Positions 36,293 to 45,653 of a stretch of 64,000 nt of DNA are shown in pieces. The position numbers were made by a program, and so were the translations under genes. Numbering within the stretch: the first letter of the stretch is position 1; each line of letters opens with the position of its first letter. This DNA comes from Anaerotignum sp. (GTDB lineage Bacteria > Bacillota > Clostridia > Lachnospirales > Anaerotignaceae): the NCBI GenBank assembly GCA_020024255.1, contig JAHHTX010000001.1:3799-67798 (forward strand), read 5' to 3'. The notes beneath the pieces were generated by a model. It saw only the letters and a list, made by a program, of their open reading frames with translations, searched no databases and had not been told where the DNA came from.

Positions 36293-36721
36293 ATGATAGG
36301 ACTGGGTTGTGACCACGGCGGTTATCCTCTGATGAAAGAGGTCATTGCGTATTTGGATGCACAGAAAATACCTTATGAAAATTTCGGTACGTTCTCCGAA
36401 GAATCTGTGGATTATCCTGAATATGCCAAGAAGGTTGCTCATGCTGTGGCAGATGGAAAGTGCGATAAGGGTATTTTGATTTGCGGTACAGGCATTGGCA
36501 TTTCCATTGCAGCAAACAAGGTTAAGGGAATTCGTGCGGCACTTTGTGGCGATGTATTTTCTGCAAAAGCAACAAGAGAGCATAATGATGCCAATATTCT
36601 TGCTATGGGTGCAAGAGTTATCGGTGCAGGCTTGGCATTGGAAATTGTAAAGGCGTTTTTGGAAACACCTTTTTCCAATGATGAACGTCATATTAGAAGA
36701 ATTAAACAGATTGAGGACTGA
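36293..36721 (+). CDS. rpiB: Ribose-5-phosphate isomerase B
   Basis: 142 residues from the ATG at 36293 with GGAG at 36281. Interconverts ribulose 5-phosphate and ribose 5-phosphate. GCDHGGYPL at the N-terminus and the catalytic cysteine block ICGTGIGISIAANK are intact; DANILAMGARV follows. Its product class links with uracil salvage by upp immediately downstream. Confidence 0.94.
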   Translation: MIGLGCDHGGYPLMKEVIAYLDAQKIPYENFGTFSEESVDYPEYAKKVAHAVADGKCDKGILICGTGIGISIAANKVKGIRAALCGDVFSAKATREHNDANILAMGARVIGAGLALEIVKAFLETPFSNDERHIRRIKQIED

Positions 36722-36736
36722 GAAGGGACGGAAGAT

Positions 36737-37363
36737 ATGAGTAAATTATTTGTTTCAGAGCATCCTCTCATTAAAAGCAAAATGGCAATGCTGCGGAATA
36801 AAGAAACAGGCTCCAAGGAGTTTCGTGAAATTATCGGAGAAGTTGCCATGCTGCTCTCTTATGAAGCGACCAGAGATTTGCCCTTGAAAGAGGTAGAAGT
36901 GGAAACACCAGTGGATTTGGCACATTGTGAAGTCATTGATACAAAGCTCGCTATTGTACCGATTCTGCGTGCAGGTATTGGCATGACAGAAGGACTGCTG
37001 AATTTGATGCCTACAGCAAAAATCGGGCATATCGGTTTGTATCGTGACCCTGATACATTAAATCCTGTAGAATATTACTGCAAGCTGCCTGCAGATGTGG
37101 AGGAGAGAACAGTCTTTTTGACAGACCCTATGTTGGCAACAGGCGGTACAGCAGATGCAGCCATTGGTTTTTTGAAGGATAGGGGCGTAAAAAAGATTAT
37201 TTTCCTTTGTATTCTTGCAGCACCCGATGGGGTAAAAAGAGTGCAGGAAGCACATCCCGATATAGATATTTATGCGGCGGCATATGACAACAAGCTGAAT
37301 GACCATGGATACATTGTGCCCGGTCTTGGCGATGCAGGCGACCGTATTTTTGGTACGAAATAA
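36737..37363 (+). CDS. upp: Uracil phosphoribosyltransferase
   Basis: 208 residues, full length. Forms UMP from uracil and PRPP. The PRPP loop [15 protein letters not shown] and the C-terminal [17 protein letters not shown] are diagnostic. AAGGGACGG precedes the ATG. The rpiB-upp order is common in Firmicutes near the atp operon, which is not seen here. Confidence 0.95.
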   Translation: MSKLFVSEHPLIKSKMAMLRNKETGSKEFREIIGEVAMLLSYEATRDLPLKEVEVETPVDLAHCEVIDTKLAIVPILRAGIGMTEGLLNLMPTAKIGHIGLYRDPDTLNPVEYYCKLPADVEERTVFLTDPMLATGGTADAAIGFLKDRGVKKIIFLCILAAPDGVKRVQEAHPDIDIYAAAYDNKLNDHGYIVPGLGDAGDRIFGTK

Positions 37364-37428
37364 GGATTTGTTTTCTTGCAGGTTCCCAAAAGACGGCTTT
37401 ATGGCGGGAACGGTTAGGAGAGGATTTT

Positions 37429-38460
37429 TTGATAGAGCATAATTGGTTATTATATATTGCGGCTTTTGCCAGTGCTTTTGCCATTACTTTAGTCACAACA
37501 CCCTTTGCAAAATGGGTGTCTGTGAAGGCAGGTGCTATTGACTATCCCAAAGATAGAGGGGTGCATAAAAAGCCTATGCCCCGTATGGGTGGTGTTGCCA
37601 TTATTCTGGGCTTTTTGATTACGGTTTTGATGGTATATTATTTTGACCGCAGTATGAGCAGCAGACAGTTTGTGGGATTTATCATTGGCGCACTGATAAT
37701 TGCAGGTTTGGGTGTTGTGGACGATATCAAGAATTTACCGGCTAAGCTGAAATTTTGTGTGCAGATTGTGGCAGCACTGATTGTCATTTTTTCCGGTACG
37801 CAGATACAGGTGGTATTATGGCCTGTGACGGCGGCACTACAAAAATTCAGTATACCCATTACCTTGATTTGGATTGTAGGCGTGACCAATGCAGTCAATC
37901 TTATTGACGGTTTGGACGGTCTGGCAGCAGGGGTAACGGGCATTGGGGCATTAAGCCTCATGGTGCTTTGTATTATGACAGGGAGCACAACGGCGGTGGT
38001 ACTGACGGCGGCTCTTGCAGGGGCTTGTCTTGGATTTTTGCCAAGAAATTTTAATCCGGCAGAAATTTTCATGGGAGATACCGGTTCTACTTTTTTGGGA
38101 TTTGTGGTAGCTGTCACCAGTATCCTTGGTGTGTTTAAAGGCTATGCGTTACTTGCAATGTGTGTCAGTGTTCTTTGTATTGGCCTTCCTGTTTTTGATA
38201 CAATTTTTGCTATGCTTCGCCGCATGGCAAAACATCAGCCTATTATGCAGGCAGACAGAGGACATTTGCATCACCGTCTTATTGATCATGGGTTATCCCA
38301 AAAGCAAGCAGTTTTGACCATGTATGCCATCAGTATGTGCTTGGGACTTCTGGCAATTTTTATTTCTGTAAAAAATTCCGGTACATTTGTGGTTGCACTT
38401 TTGATGGTTATTATCATGAGTTTTATTATTTATTATTTTAATGCACATAATAATAAATAA
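37429..38460 (+). CDS. tagO: Undecaprenyl-phosphate GlcNAc-1-phosphate transferase (TagO/WecA family)
   Basis: 343 residues with about 10-11 membrane helices. Family motifs: GVVDDIKNLPAKLK, NLIDGLDGLAAG, FMGDTGSTFLGF and HLHHRLIDHG. It starts lipid-linked synthesis of teichoic acid or another wall glycopolymer. The start is a TTG at 37429 with AGGAGAGG upstream. Confidence 0.9.
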   Translation: MIEHNWLLYIAAFASAFAITLVTTPFAKWVSVKAGAIDYPKDRGVHKKPMPRMGGVAIILGFLITVLMVYYFDRSMSSRQFVGFIIGALIIAGLGVVDDIKNLPAKLKFCVQIVAALIVIFSGTQIQVVLWPVTAALQKFSIPITLIWIVGVTNAVNLIDGLDGLAAGVTGIGALSLMVLCIMTGSTTAVVLTAALAGACLGFLPRNFNPAEIFMGDTGSTFLGFVVAVTSILGVFKGYALLAMCVSVLCIGLPVFDTIFAMLRRMAKHQPIMQADRGHLHHRLIDHGLSQKQAVLTMYAISMCLGLLAIFISVKNSGTFVVALLMVIIMSFIIYYFNAHNNK

Positions 38461-38478
38461 AAAAATAGAAGAAAAGAG

Positions 38479-38506
38479 GATGTCAGCTTTTGCGGCATCT
38501 TTTTTC
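38479..38506 (+). terminator. Rho-independent terminator after tagO
   Basis: GATGTC (38479-38484) pairs with GGCATC (38494-38499), then a T-run. Confidence 0.7.
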
Positions 38507-38593
38507 TGTTTGCCCCTTTCTTGTGCAAAGGGGTGTTTTGTAGTATAATCAAGGGCATTAAAAACAGTCACAAAGAAGAAAAGGGGGAGAAAT

Positions 38594-39544
38594 ATGGCGG
38601 AGGAAATTCGGATTTCCAAAGAGTTTATTGAAAAAGAACTGCCTGTTGCACCGCCTATGTATGTATCCGTCTTTTTGATGACACAGGCATTGGGCATGGC
38701 GGCAACGGAATCCAAGGTTGCGGAAAAATTGGATATTTTGGAAAGTGATGTGCGAAAGGCATGGAAGTATTGGGAAGAAAGAAAAGTTCTTCTTGTACAT
38801 CAAAAGACAGAGGAAACCCAGAAAAAACCCCTTCCTTCAGTACGTCCTTCCTATGAGGCAGCAGAAATGGCAGTTTATATGAGCCGAAAAGATGTAAAGG
38901 AATTGTTTTCCTATGCAGAGCAGAAATTGGGAAGAAGTCTTTCTCATCATGATACAGAGGTGCTTTTTGGACTTTACGATTGGTTGGGCTTACCCATTGA
39001 TGTCATCGAAATGCTCATTGCCTATTGTATTTCATTAGAAAAACGGGGAATGTCCTATATTGAAAAGGTGGGCATTGCCTGGGCAGAGGAAGGCATTGAT
39101 ACCATAGATAAAGCTACAGCGTTTATCCAAATGCGGCGGACAGGCTTCCGCCAAATTATGCTGACATTTGGACAAGGTACACGTTTGCCTTCTAAAGGCG
39201 AAGAAGAATTTATGAAAAAGTGGATACAAGAATATCGTCTGCCTATGGAGATTATTCTGGCAGGCTGTGAACGGACGGTGCTGCGGATTGGGAGAGTCAG
39301 CTTTCCCTATGCAGATAGTATTTTGAAGGGTTGGAAAGATGCCGGTGTCAAAACGATGGAGGACATTGAAAGATTGGATGCGGCATATACCGCAAAGCAG
39401 AAAACGGAGCAAAATACAGGCAAAAAGCAATCTTATCAGAAACAAATACAGCCAAGAAAGAATCGTTTTATCAATTATACCCAAAGAGAATGGGATTATG
39501 AAGAACTGGAAAGAATGCAGCGGCAGGAACGGGACGAGTGGTAA
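38594..39544 (+). CDS. dnaD: DnaD-like replication initiation protein
   Basis: 316 residues. An N-terminal winged-helix part (about 1-75) is followed by a DnaB_2/DnaD domain (about 105-175: LGRSLSHHDTEVLFGLYDWLGLPIDVIEMLI) and a second copy-like block (about 190-260), then a basic linker and a C-terminal YTQREWDYEELE, the short motif seen at DnaD tails. It probably acts in primosome assembly at oriC or stalled forks with DnaC. GGGGGAG precedes the ATG. Confidence 0.88.
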   Translation: MAEEIRISKEFIEKELPVAPPMYVSVFLMTQALGMAATESKVAEKLDILESDVRKAWKYWEERKVLLVHQKTEETQKKPLPSVRPSYEAAEMAVYMSRKDVKELFSYAEQKLGRSLSHHDTEVLFGLYDWLGLPIDVIEMLIAYCISLEKRGMSYIEKVGIAWAEEGIDTIDKATAFIQMRRTGFRQIMLTFGQGTRLPSKGEEEFMKKWIQEYRLPMEIILAGCERTVLRIGRVSFPYADSILKGWKDAGVKTMEDIERLDAAYTAKQKTEQNTGKKQSYQKQIQPRKNRFINYTQREWDYEELERMQRQERDEW

Positions 39545-39568
39545 GCCTAGAAACAGGAGGAATGGGGA

Positions 39569-40558
39569 TTGACAGCGAAGGCAGAGATTTATAAAGAAAT
39601 TGAACGGGAGTATGAAACAATCCGCAGCAGAAAAGCAGCAGAACTGCGTTACAGAAAGGAAATTGCCGAACAGAAAGTGCCAAAGCTGGCAGACATCACA
39701 AGAGAACTGGCTTTGGTGGGGGTACAGGCAACAAAGATTGTGCTGCAAAAGCCTGATGATGCCACAGAAATTACAGAAGCACTGAAGCAAAAACAAAAGA
39801 CACTTTTGGAAGAACGACAGTCCCTTTTGCAACAGGCAGGCATACAGCCTGATTTTTTAGAACCGGAGTATGAATGTGCCGCCTGTCAGGATACGGGATA
39901 TGTGGGTAATGAACGTTGTTTATGTTTTAGACGGAAGTTGATGGATAAAATGTACGACCAATCCAATATACGGGATATTGTGAAACAAGAGAATTTCGAC
40001 AGCTTTGATTTGCGTTTATACAGCGACAAGGTAAATCCCAAAGAAGGTATTTCTCCCAGAGAAAACGCACAGAAGATTTTGCGACGTGCTTTGACCTTTA
40101 CGCAAAATTTTGATACAGGAGGGGAAAGTCTGCTTTTGTATGGCTCCACAGGACTGGGCAAAACCTTTTTATGCAGTTGTATTGCAAAGGAGCTTTTGGA
40201 TAAGGGAAAGATGGTGCTTTACCTTTCCTCGGGACAGTTGTTTCGCAAACTGGAAGAGTTACGTTTTTCCAAAGAGAATGAAAGAGAAAAAGAAGACTGG
40301 GACAAGGAACTTTTGGAAACAGATTTACTCATCATAGACGATTTGGGTACGGAGTTTTCCACGCTCTTCACGACAACGGAGTTGTTCCGTATCATAAATG
40401 ACAGAAAACTTCTGGGAAAACCTGTTGTGATTTCTACAAATCTTTTGCCGGAGGAAATGACCAATCTGTATTCCGACCGTATCACCTCTCGTCTAAGGGA
40501 ATATAGCAGCATTAAATTTTTTGGGGAAGATATTCGTCTTTTAAAAAAAAGAAAATAG
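39569..40558 (+). CDS. dnaC: DnaC/DnaI-type helicase loader
   Basis: 329 residues from the TTG at 39569 (AGGAGG upstream). A zinc-binding segment CAACQDTGYVGNERCLC (about 110-126) precedes an AAA+ domain with Walker A GSTGLGKT, Walker B LLIIDDLGTE and sensor segment VVISTNLLPEE. It loads the replicative helicase onto DNA. dnaD lies 24 bases upstream, forming a primosome operon. Confidence 0.93.
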   Translation: MTAKAEIYKEIEREYETIRSRKAAELRYRKEIAEQKVPKLADITRELALVGVQATKIVLQKPDDATEITEALKQKQKTLLEERQSLLQQAGIQPDFLEPEYECAACQDTGYVGNERCLCFRRKLMDKMYDQSNIRDIVKQENFDSFDLRLYSDKVNPKEGISPRENAQKILRRALTFTQNFDTGGESLLLYGSTGLGKTFLCSCIAKELLDKGKMVLYLSSGQLFRKLEELRFSKENEREKEDWDKELLETDLLIIDDLGTEFSTLFTTTELFRIINDRKLLGKPVVISTNLLPEEMTNLYSDRITSRLREYSSIKFFGEDIRLLKKRK

Positions 40559-40695
40559 GAAAATAGAAAAGTAAATAAAGAGAACACTGCACTTTGGCAG
40601 AAAATACCGTCTTATCCTGTCTTTTACGGACTTTTACAGAAATTTTATAGAGGCGGTATTTTTTTGTCCGAAAAAAGATGACATTTCCTTTCTGT

Positions 40696-40729
40696 TTTGA
40701 CAAAAAAAGCAGGCATTTTTTCCTACAAT
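40696..40729 (+). promoter_or_regulatory. spoIIE promoter with Spo0A box and 21-bp spacer
   Basis: TTGACA (40697-40702) and TACAAT (40724-40729) are 21 bases apart rather than 17. TTTGACAAA (40696-40704), the reverse complement of the Spo0A box TTTGTCAAA, overlaps the -35. This is the layout of the Spo0A-activated sigma-A promoters of B. subtilis spoIIE and spoIIG. Confidence 0.7.
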
Positions 40730-40750
40730 AGGAATATGGAGGGAAGAAGC

Positions 40751-43144
40751 ATGGAGAAAACAGAAATCTTAATGGAAACAAAAGAGAAACAGAGTCATTT
40801 TTCAAAAAGTATGCCAAAGCAAAAGAAATCTATTCCTTTCTGGCAGGCAGGAGGAAGGCAGATGGTGGAACTGGCATTGTTTTGGTGTGGCGGTTTCTTA
40901 TGGAGCAGAGGAGAAATTCTCTCCCTGTTGCACCCTATGGGCATGATCTATCTGTCAGCCTTTTTTGGTACAGGAAATATTTTCTGGGGGATACTTTCGG
41001 GAACTGCACTGGGGATGATTGGAAATGGAGATATTTGGAAAAGTATCGGAATGCTTTTGGCAGCGGTGCTTCTGGAGTTGACATTGGGACGGAATGTATC
41101 CAAAGAAGAAACGGGAAAAAAAGCGGTTTTTGGTGCATTTGCAGTGCTTTTGGGTGGACTGTTTTATGCTGTAGGGCAGGGAGGACTGCGTTTTTATTTT
41201 GTTATTGCAGCAGTAGAAAGTGCTTTGACTCTGGGCATTTCCCTGATTCTGCAAAAAGGTATGGCAGCATGGGCAGACAGGCGCAATACACCAGTATTCA
41301 GTAGAGAAGAAACCCTTGCGGTATTTCTTCTTTTCGGCGGAAGTTTGGCAGGGGCGGCTAATATCGGGATTCCTTTTTTGCAGGGACGAATATTTCCTTT
41401 TTTGGCTGCATTTTGTCTTTTGTATGCGGCATGGAAAGATGGCATCGGCGGCGGTGCGGCGGCAGGTGTGCTTGTGGGTTTTCTTTTGTATGTCTGCGGT
41501 AGTGGTGACCTGCCTCTTTTGACTGTGTTTGCAGTGGGTGGCCTTTTGGCAGGATGTCTGCGGGAACTGGGACGTTTTGCAGCGGCGGTGGCTTTTTGGC
41601 TGACGGGTGCACTGTTTTTGTTTTATGTTGAACAGTCTTTCTTGGAGTTGCGGTGGCTGTTTTGGATGGGAGCAGGCTGCTTGTTTTTTGCTCTGCTACC
41701 TATGAAGTTGTTGGAAAGAGCAGGGGGACTTTGGGAACAGCAGGGGACGAAAGACCGCTATGCTGCCATGCAGGAAGCGGCAGAGGAACGCCTTCTTGGC
41801 TTTTCCCACGCATTTCAGGCAATGGCAAAGACCTTTCGGAAAACGGAACAAAAAGGGAAAAAAGAAATTTCCTCTTTGGTGGATATTATTGCAAAACGTG
41901 TATGCCAAAACTGCGGTATGGCACAGTATTGCTGGCAGGAGGAAGTATATCGTACATACAGCATGACATTTTCGGCACTTTCCTGTTGTGATACAGGAAA
42001 AAAGATTGAGGTGGAGCAAATGCCGGACTGGTTTTTGGAATTATGCCCAAGAAGTGCATCTTATGTCAGTGCCATCGGGGAAGTCTACAGCGAATACCGT
42101 CACGACTTACTCTGGACAGAGCGGCTCAGAGAATGCAGAGAACTGGTGGGACAGCAACTGGCGGCAGTGGGGGATATTCTAGCAGGGCTTGCAGGCAGCG
42201 TTGAGCCAGAAGGTACACTGCTTTCCGGTAAAGCTGAGGAACTGGAGTTTGCTTGCAAAAAGGCAAATATCTCCCTTTGCCGTGTGACGGTAACAGCAGA
42301 TAAAAATAATAAGGGGAAAAAGGTGGTACTTTATACCAAGGATTGCCGTGAAAAAGGCATTTGCCGTGACAAAATACTGCCCATTGTAAGAAAAGTTATG
42401 GATTGTTCCATGCAGCAGACAGAAGGGAATGTATGTCATATTACGGAGGACGGTCTGTGTCGTCTGACTTTTATGGAAGAACCCCTTTATCATATGACAA
42501 CAGCATCTGCCTGTTCTGCTGCGGCAATGAATCAGCCTTGTGGAGATTCTACTTCTTTTATGGAAAGCGAAAGGGGAATGGCATGGCTGGCAGTGTCTGA
42601 CGGTATGGGCATGGGAGAGAAAGCATCGGAAGAAAGTCGCACTGCCATAGAACTTTTGGAGGAGTTTGCGGAAGCAGGATTTCCAAAGGAAACAGCAGTG
42701 CAGCTCATTAACTCTGTACTCTTGCTTCGTCATGCAGAAGAAAATTATGCCACACTGGACTTATGCAGTGCAGACCTTTACAGTGGTGATGCGGAATTTG
42801 TCAAGCTGGGGGCGGCTGCATCTTATATTTGTCGAGGAAAACGACTCATTTCCCTATATACCCATTCTCTGCCAGCAGGGATATTAGAGCAGATTCCTGT
42901 AGAAAAAAATCACATGTTGTTGAAAGATGGGGATTTGATACTCCTATTGACAGACGGTATTACTGATGCCTTTGGAGGAGAACAGGAAACGGCAGCGTGG
43001 CTGCAGGATCATTTTCTGCCACATGGCTTTGCCAATCCCCAAGATGCCGCAGATTTTATCTTGCAGGCGGCAAAAGAAATGCCAAAGACAGCGGTAGATG
43101 ATATGACTGTTTTGGCAGCAAGGTTTTGGAAAAAAGTGATATAG
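40751..43144 (+). CDS. spoIIE: Stage II sporulation protein E (SpoIIE phosphatase)
   Basis: 797 residues from the ATG at 40751, preceded by GGAGGGAAG. The N-terminal 310 or so residues hold about ten membrane helices, followed by a central region and a PP2C-type phosphatase domain (about 600-797) with SDGMGMGEKASEES (from about 616) and LLLTDGITDAFGG. SpoIIE dephosphorylates SpoIIAA to release sigma-F in the forespore and acts at the polar septum. The order spoIIE, tilS, hpt, ftsH is as in Bacillus. Confidence 0.95.
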   Translation: MEKTEILMETKEKQSHFSKSMPKQKKSIPFWQAGGRQMVELALFWCGGFLWSRGEILSLLHPMGMIYLSAFFGTGNIFWGILSGTALGMIGNGDIWKSIGMLLAAVLLELTLGRNVSKEETGKKAVFGAFAVLLGGLFYAVGQGGLRFYFVIAAVESALTLGISLILQKGMAAWADRRNTPVFSREETLAVFLLFGGSLAGAANIGIPFLQGRIFPFLAAFCLLYAAWKDGIGGGAAAGVLVGFLLYVCGSGDLPLLTVFAVGGLLAGCLRELGRFAAAVAFWLTGALFLFYVEQSFLELRWLFWMGAGCLFFALLPMKLLERAGGLWEQQGTKDRYAAMQEAAEERLLGFSHAFQAMAKTFRKTEQKGKKEISSLVDIIAKRVCQNCGMAQYCWQEEVYRTYSMTFSALSCCDTGKKIEVEQMPDWFLELCPRSASYVSAIGEVYSEYRHDLLWTERLRECRELVGQQLAAVGDILAGLAGSVEPEGTLLSGKAEELEFACKKANISLCRVTVTADKNNKGKKVVLYTKDCREKGICRDKILPIVRKVMDCSMQQTEGNVCHITEDGLCRLTFMEEPLYHMTTASACSAAAMNQPCGDSTSFMESERGMAWLAVSDGMGMGEKASEESRTAIELLEEFAEAGFPKETAVQLINSVLLLRHAEENYATLDLCSADLYSGDAEFVKLGAAASYICRGKRLISLYTHSLPAGILEQIPVEKNHMLLKDGDLILLLTDGITDAFGGEQETAAWLQDHFLPHGFANPQDAADFILQAAKEMPKTAVDDMTVLAARFWKKVI

Positions 43145-43175
43145 TATATGGAAAGATTATGCAAATAAAAAAGCT

Positions 43176-43201
43176 GTGGGAAGTTTTGGTTTACACAGCT
43201 T
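43176..43201. repeat. 26-bp direct repeat flanking element B, left copy
   Basis: Begins GTGGGAAGTTTTGG and ends CACAGCTT. It forms most of an AAGCTGTG/CACAGCTT hairpin downstream of spoIIE. It recurs with one mismatch at 43308-43333. Confidence 0.9.
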
Positions 43202-43307
43202 GAGGGTGTCGACAAGGTCTCATTTCATTCAAGGCTTTGACGGGCAGACAGAAGAATAAAGCAGAAGTTTCAATGGCGAGAGAGCCTTGAAACTTCTGCT
43301 TTTCCTC
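43202..43307 (+). repeat. Dispersed hairpin repeat element, copy B
   Basis: 106 bases from GAGGGTGTCGAC to TTTTCCTC, matching the minus strand of 30524-30647. A perfect 16-bp stem joins AAAGCAGAAGTTTCAA (43258-43273) with TTGAAACTTCTGCTTT (43287-43302). No ORF. Confidence 0.85.
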
Positions 43308-43333
43308 GTGGAAAGTTTTGGTTTACACAGCTT
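43308..43333. repeat. 26-bp direct repeat flanking element B, right copy
   Basis: Matches 43176-43201 except one G/A change, and is followed by TTG rather than by the element. Confidence 0.9.
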
Positions 43334-43378
43334 TTGCTATTCAGTTGTGCAGGAAATTACAATAGATGTAAGGTGCTT

Positions 43379-44041
43379 TTATGCTTTAAGTTGCAGGGTT
43401 GCACAGATATGTTTTGCAATCTCCGTTACAGTAGGCGTACAATTATCTTTAAAATCTGTAGCCCAAATCACAATGGAATGGTCAAGTCCCATAGGGAAGT
43501 AAACGGTTTGCTGTACAATGGTGCCGTTTCCTGCATCTCGTGGAAAACTGAGGGAATATACCCATATATCATTTATCTGTTCTACAGCGTAGACGCCGTT
43601 TTGTGCTTCTTTTTGGGGCAGTCCATCAGGACTGAGAAGAAATTCGTGAAATTCTTTTTGTACCTGCGGGTCGGCATAATCAATCCCATTGCTGTTGTTT
43701 AGATGCAGCACTTGTATATTGACATTGGAAGGTGTTTCTGTTTTTGCTTCTTTTTCCGTAAAGAAAGACAGCCGCATTTGGTTGTTGGAATAGGATTCGT
43801 TTTTTACCCAGTTTGCCGGAATTTCGTAGCGGAGATAATCATCTTCATAAACTTGCGTTTCCCAATCTGGCTGTGGTGCTTGTTTTGGTTCACTCTTTTT
43901 GGTATCTTCTTTTGGTTTTTCAGCTTTGTTTTCTGTATTTGCAGAAGGGGCTGAAGTTGATTGCTGGTCTTTTGCGGCACAGCCTGTAAGCATGGCAAAA
44001 ATGAGTACAAAAGCAGCCGAAATTTTTAATGCTTGTTTCAT
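43379..44041 (-). CDS. Lipoprotein of unknown function
   Basis: 220 residues from the ATG at 44041, which has AGGAGGAATTTT upstream; the open frame extends further but without a site. The lipobox LTGC gives a Cys near residue 21, followed by a Ser/Thr/Lys/Glu-rich linker and a compact domain (YEIPANWVKNESYSNNQMRLSFF ...) that resembles PsbP/MOG1-like folds in small Gram-positive lipoproteins. Monocistronic and opposite to its neighbours. Confidence 0.75.
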   Translation of the reverse strand: MKQALKISAAFVLIFAMLTGCAAKDQQSTSAPSANTENKAEKPKEDTKKSEPKQAPQPDWETQVYEDDYLRYEIPANWVKNESYSNNQMRLSFFTEKEAKTETPSNVNIQVLHLNNSNGIDYADPQVQKEFHEFLLSPDGLPQKEAQNGVYAVEQINDIWVYSLSFPRDAGNGTIVQQTVYFPMGLDHSIVIWATDFKDNCTPTVTEIAKHICATLQLKA

Positions 44042-44273
44042 AAAATTCCTCCTTTTTCTACAAAATCGCCTATTTTTTACCAAAAGTATAGCATATAAAA
44101 ATGATGGTTGCAATCAGAAAACAGGGGCAAACAAAGGTTTTGGATAGTTTATCTGACAATAGGAAATGTTAATACAGTATTCAGACAAAGCTTTCAGGTT
44201 TTGGGTACCATTGACTGTCTTTTCTTTTTCGTGTAAAGTGAAAAGAAAGAAGAAAAGAGAAAGGACGAAGAAA

Positions 44274-45653
44274 ATGCTGCAAAAAGTGCGTAAAACCATG
44301 GAAGAATTTCAGATGTGCCAAAGAGGAGATACACTAACCATAGGGGTATCAGGCGGTGCGGATTCTGTGGCACTTTTGCATATTCTTTGGCGGCTTTCCA
44401 AAGAAGAAGAATGGCAGTTACAGGTACTTCATGTACATCATGGCTTGCGTGGAGCGGAAGCGGACAGAGATGCGGCATTTGTAGAAAAGCTATGTCTTGA
44501 TTTCGGGATTTCCTGCGAAACGATATATCTGAATGTGCGAAAAGAAGCAGAGAAACAGCGAAAGGGTATTGAGGAAACCGCCCGCATTTTGCGTTATGAA
44601 GCTTTGGAGAGAAGAGCGGCAGGTGGGAAAATTGCTGTGGCACATCATTTAAACGACCAGGCGGAAACATTTCTTATGCGGCTATGCCGTGGTACGGGTA
44701 TGCAGGGGCTTTCTGCCATGCGACCTGTTAGGGGTAATCTCATTCGTCCTCTTTTATTTTGTACCAGACAGGAAATTGAGGAATATTGCAAGAAAGAAGG
44801 ACTTGTCTGGCAGGAGGACAGTACCAATTTTGAAGAAATTTATACAAGAAATAAAATTCGTCACCAAGTTTTGCCTCTTTTGGAAACCGTTCACGAAGGC
44901 AGTACACTGCATTTGGCACAAACAGCAGCTCTCTTGGCAGAGGAAAACGATTTTTTCATGGAAGAAGGGAAAAAATATTTGGAAAGGGTGCTTCTTTCGA
45001 AAAATCCCATGACATTGGACAGAAATGCAATTTTGGCACTCCATCCCGCTATGCAGAAACGTGTACTCCGCATGGCTTTGGAAAGCGTTTATGGCAGTTT
45101 GAGGAATATTTCTGCTGCACATATTGCAGACCTGCTCTCTCTCCTCAAAAAAGAAACAGGAAAAAAAATCAATTTACCAAAGGGAGTACAGGCGGAAAAC
45201 GCATATAAAACACTGATATTGGCAAAACAAAAAAAAGAAAAACAGCCATCTGGTTTTTCCTATGTCCTGCCACAAAACGGACAGACGGTTATTCCCGAGG
45301 CAGGGGTTTTGGTGGAAACTTCGCTTTCTACAGAAAAAAATGTCGTTTTTTCCGCAGATGACTATACGAATGTATTTGATTATGATAAAATAAAACAAGT
45401 ATTATGCTGCCGTAGTCGGAAACAGGGTGATCGTATTTACCTAAAAGAAGGCAGCAAAAAACTTAAAGATTATTTTATTGACAGAAAGATACCAAGACAA
45501 GAGCGGGACTTGGCACTGCTTGTTGCCACAGGCAGTCAGGTCATTTGGATTTTGGGGCGGTATGTTTCTCCTTTTTATCTGGCGAATGATGAAACAAAGC
45601 AATTTTTATCGGTACAAGTACGGAGGTTATACAAAGATGAAGGAAAGAATTGA
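44274..45653 (+). CDS. tilS: tRNA(Ile)-lysidine synthase TilS
   Basis: 459 residues from the ATG at 44274 (AAAGGACG upstream). Converts C34 of tRNA-Ile(CAU) to lysidine so that AUA is read. The PP-loop SGGADSVALL starts at about residue 26, VHHGLRGAEADRDA follows, and the C-terminal TilS substrate-binding domains (about 220-459) are present. Its last 17 bases overlap hpt. Confidence 0.94.
   Translation: MLQKVRKTMEEFQMCQRGDTLTIGVSGGADSVALLHILWRLSKEEEWQLQVLHVHHGLRGAEADRDAAFVEKLCLDFGISCETIYLNVRKEAEKQRKGIEETARILRYEALERRAAGGKIAVAHHLNDQAETFLMRLCRGTGMQGLSAMRPVRGNLIRPLLFCTRQEIEEYCKKEGLVWQEDSTNFEEIYTRNKIRHQVLPLLETVHEGSTLHLAQTAALLAEENDFFMEEGKKYLERVLLSKNPMTLDRNAILALHPAMQKRVLRMALESVYGSLRNISAAHIADLLSLLKKETGKKINLPKGVQAENAYKTLILAKQKKEKQPSGFSYVLPQNGQTVIPEAGVLVETSLSTEKNVVFSADDYTNVFDYDKIKQVLCCRSRKQGDRIYLKEGSKKLKDYFIDRKIPRQERDLALLVATGSQVIWILGRYVSPFYLANDETKQFLSVQVRRLYKDEGKN

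Noticed and set aside
39035..39832. Minus-strand open frame of 265 codons across dnaD and dnaC
   Set aside because: Leu/Phe-rich antisense of two recognised genes, no ribosome site.
40668..40679. Second Spo0A box TTTGTCCGAA upstream of spoIIE
   Set aside because: Has an extra C relative to the consensus; kept only as a weak note.
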